A DNA stretch of 64,000 nt from CAWBAT01 sp046331665 (GTDB lineage: Bacteria; Acidobacteriota; Terriglobia; Versatilivoradales; Versatilivoraceae). This document shows positions 63,290 through 64,000 of this stretch, piece by piece. The first letter of the stretch is position 1; each line of letters begins with the position of its first letter. The DNA is taken from the NCBI GenBank assembly GCA_046331665.1, contig JAXLQK010000024.1:26487-90486 (forward strand). Direction: 5' to 3'. The notes beneath the pieces are model-generated. The model saw only the letters and a program-made list of their open reading frames with translations. It was not told where the DNA came from and did no database searches. Both the position numbers and the translations under genes were made by a program.

Positions 63290-63405
63290 ATTCAATACGA
63301 ATCATCTTACCTTGGATGCTGTTCAACAAGGAACGAAGTAGCCGCTCATCCCATTGCTAATTTCATATTAGACCCACAGAAAACGAAAATTTGAAGATCA
63401 TCAAA

Positions 63406-64000
63406 ATGAAATCCAACAAAGCGAAACCGTTGATTGTCTTCCGACGATGTTGTTTCAAGGCTCTTCTCGTTTTCCCCTTGTTCTTACCCATTGGACTTTC
63501 GCAGACGTTGAATCATTCAGCCGGCAAGTCCGTGACCCAACAAACAGATAAAGACTACCGGTTGGGCCCAGGAGACGTCCTATTGATTAACGTTAAAGGG
63601 TTGAAGGAATTCGATCGGAAATATTACGTAAGCAACTCCGGCAAGATACATATCCCCTACCTTGGAACCCTGCCCGTAAACGATCTGACTCCTGCGCAGC
63701 TTCAAGCTGATATTGTGAAAAGACTTCGAGAAAAAAATCTGCTGAAGGAGCCCATCTGGGTGGACGTGGGTGTTACGGAAAGCCGGGCTCATTCGGTTTA
63801 CCTCCTCGGCGAGGTCATGCAGCCGGGACAGTTCGCCATTAAAGGGGATTACCATATCAGTGACTTAATTTTTCAGGGGGTTGGGTTTAATGAAGTCAGA
63901 AGCCGTTATGGATATCTCTATCGTCGCGAATGTCAAGCACGGAATGCGCCAGGGAAGGACTCCACAAAGGAGCCAGGGCAAGAAGAGTGTGTCTTGGGGG
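63406..64000 (+). CDS. Polysaccharide export protein (Wza-like), second copy, cut by window end
   Basis: Translation from ATG 63406 stays open to the end of the window (about 198 residues). A signal peptide (RCCFKALLVFPLFLPIGLS) is followed by KDYRLGPGDVLLINVKGLKE, the Poly_export start, then YYVSNSGKIHIPYLGTLPV and a first SLBB-like VYLLGEVMQPGQFAIKGD. The C-terminus lies outside. It is related to but clearly different from the preceding export protein (117 bp upstream), so the locus carries two such proteins in tandem. Confidence 0.85.
   Translation, partial: MKSNKAKPLIVFRRCCFKALLVFPLFLPIGLSQTLNHSAGKSVTQQTDKDYRLGPGDVLLINVKGLKEFDRKYYVSNSGKIHIPYLGTLPVNDLTPAQLQADIVKRLREKNLLKEPIWVDVGVTESRAHSVYLLGEVMQPGQFAIKGDYHISDLIFQGVGFNEVRSRYGYLYRRECQARNAPGKDSTKEPGQEECVLG

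Noticed and set aside
1..64000. CRISPR arrays, tRNA or rRNA genes, complete insertion sequences
   Set aside because: No regularly spaced repeats, no recognised tRNA or rRNA segments and no transposase were seen in the window.

Overview
The window reads as one contig of a Gram-negative, probably anaerobic or facultatively anaerobic bacterium. The outer membrane is implied by a DcaP-type porin, a second beta-barrel protein and two Wza-like polysaccharide export proteins. The mix of a DUF3300/DUF2950 pair, exported amino-acid enzymes, a helix-hairpin-helix protein with an unusual C-terminal module, a PilZ protein and a NusG-paralogue-led polysaccharide locus suggests Acidobacteriota. That placement is inference; there is no rRNA or other marker gene here to settle it.

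Layout. 1-4.96 kb holds a TetR regulator cut by the window edge, a small membrane protein, a TIGR01777-type epimerase, a minus-strand glycoside hydrolase, an exported cyclase-family protein and a cupin. 5.46-21.5 kb is a long plus-strand block for dicarboxylate and amino-acid fermentation: porin, Dcu transporter, aspartase, asparaginase, serine dehydratase, MFS transporter, small lipoprotein, DUF3300, DUF2950, pyruvate formate-lyase, Ca2+/H+ antiporter and the formate-lyase activase. Its most striking property is that all three deaminating enzymes carry export signals: Sec for aspartase and asparaginase, Tat plus lipobox for the Fe-S serine dehydratase. 21.8-28.2 kb holds PPK2, a SulP transporter, a double-ACT protein, a membrane protein, a REP-like repeat, a helix-hairpin-helix protein and YidB. 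28.2-39.6 kb is a catabolic island with three different URO-D/MtaA-fold proteins, an M24 peptidase, a sugar-type MFS transporter, an SDR, a large exported hydrolase-like protein and an outer-membrane barrel. 39.7-41.5 kb is a DUF4153 membrane protein.

42.1-64 kb is an exopolysaccharide locus. It opens with a response regulator whose phospho-acceptor Asp is replaced by Glu, a hairpin, an ops-like element and a PilZ protein. A NusG-family antiterminator follows, then a Wzz/tyrosine-kinase fusion, an acyltransferase, glycosyltransferases, a B12-binding radical SAM protein, an O-antigen ligase-like protein, a polyprenyl-phosphate sugar transferase, an epimerase, a GHMP sugar kinase and two SLBB export proteins, the last cut by the window end.

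Many genes are split by frameshifts: asparaginase, serine dehydratase, DUF3300, the helix-hairpin-helix protein, DUF4153, the ligase, one GT4, the epimerase and two almost unreadable glycosyltransferases at 58.8-61 kb. Where the base can be resolved these are single-base indels, several in C runs. That pattern looks more like residual sequencing or assembly error than biology, except possibly at 58.8-61 kb. Gene models across those sites are reconstructions.
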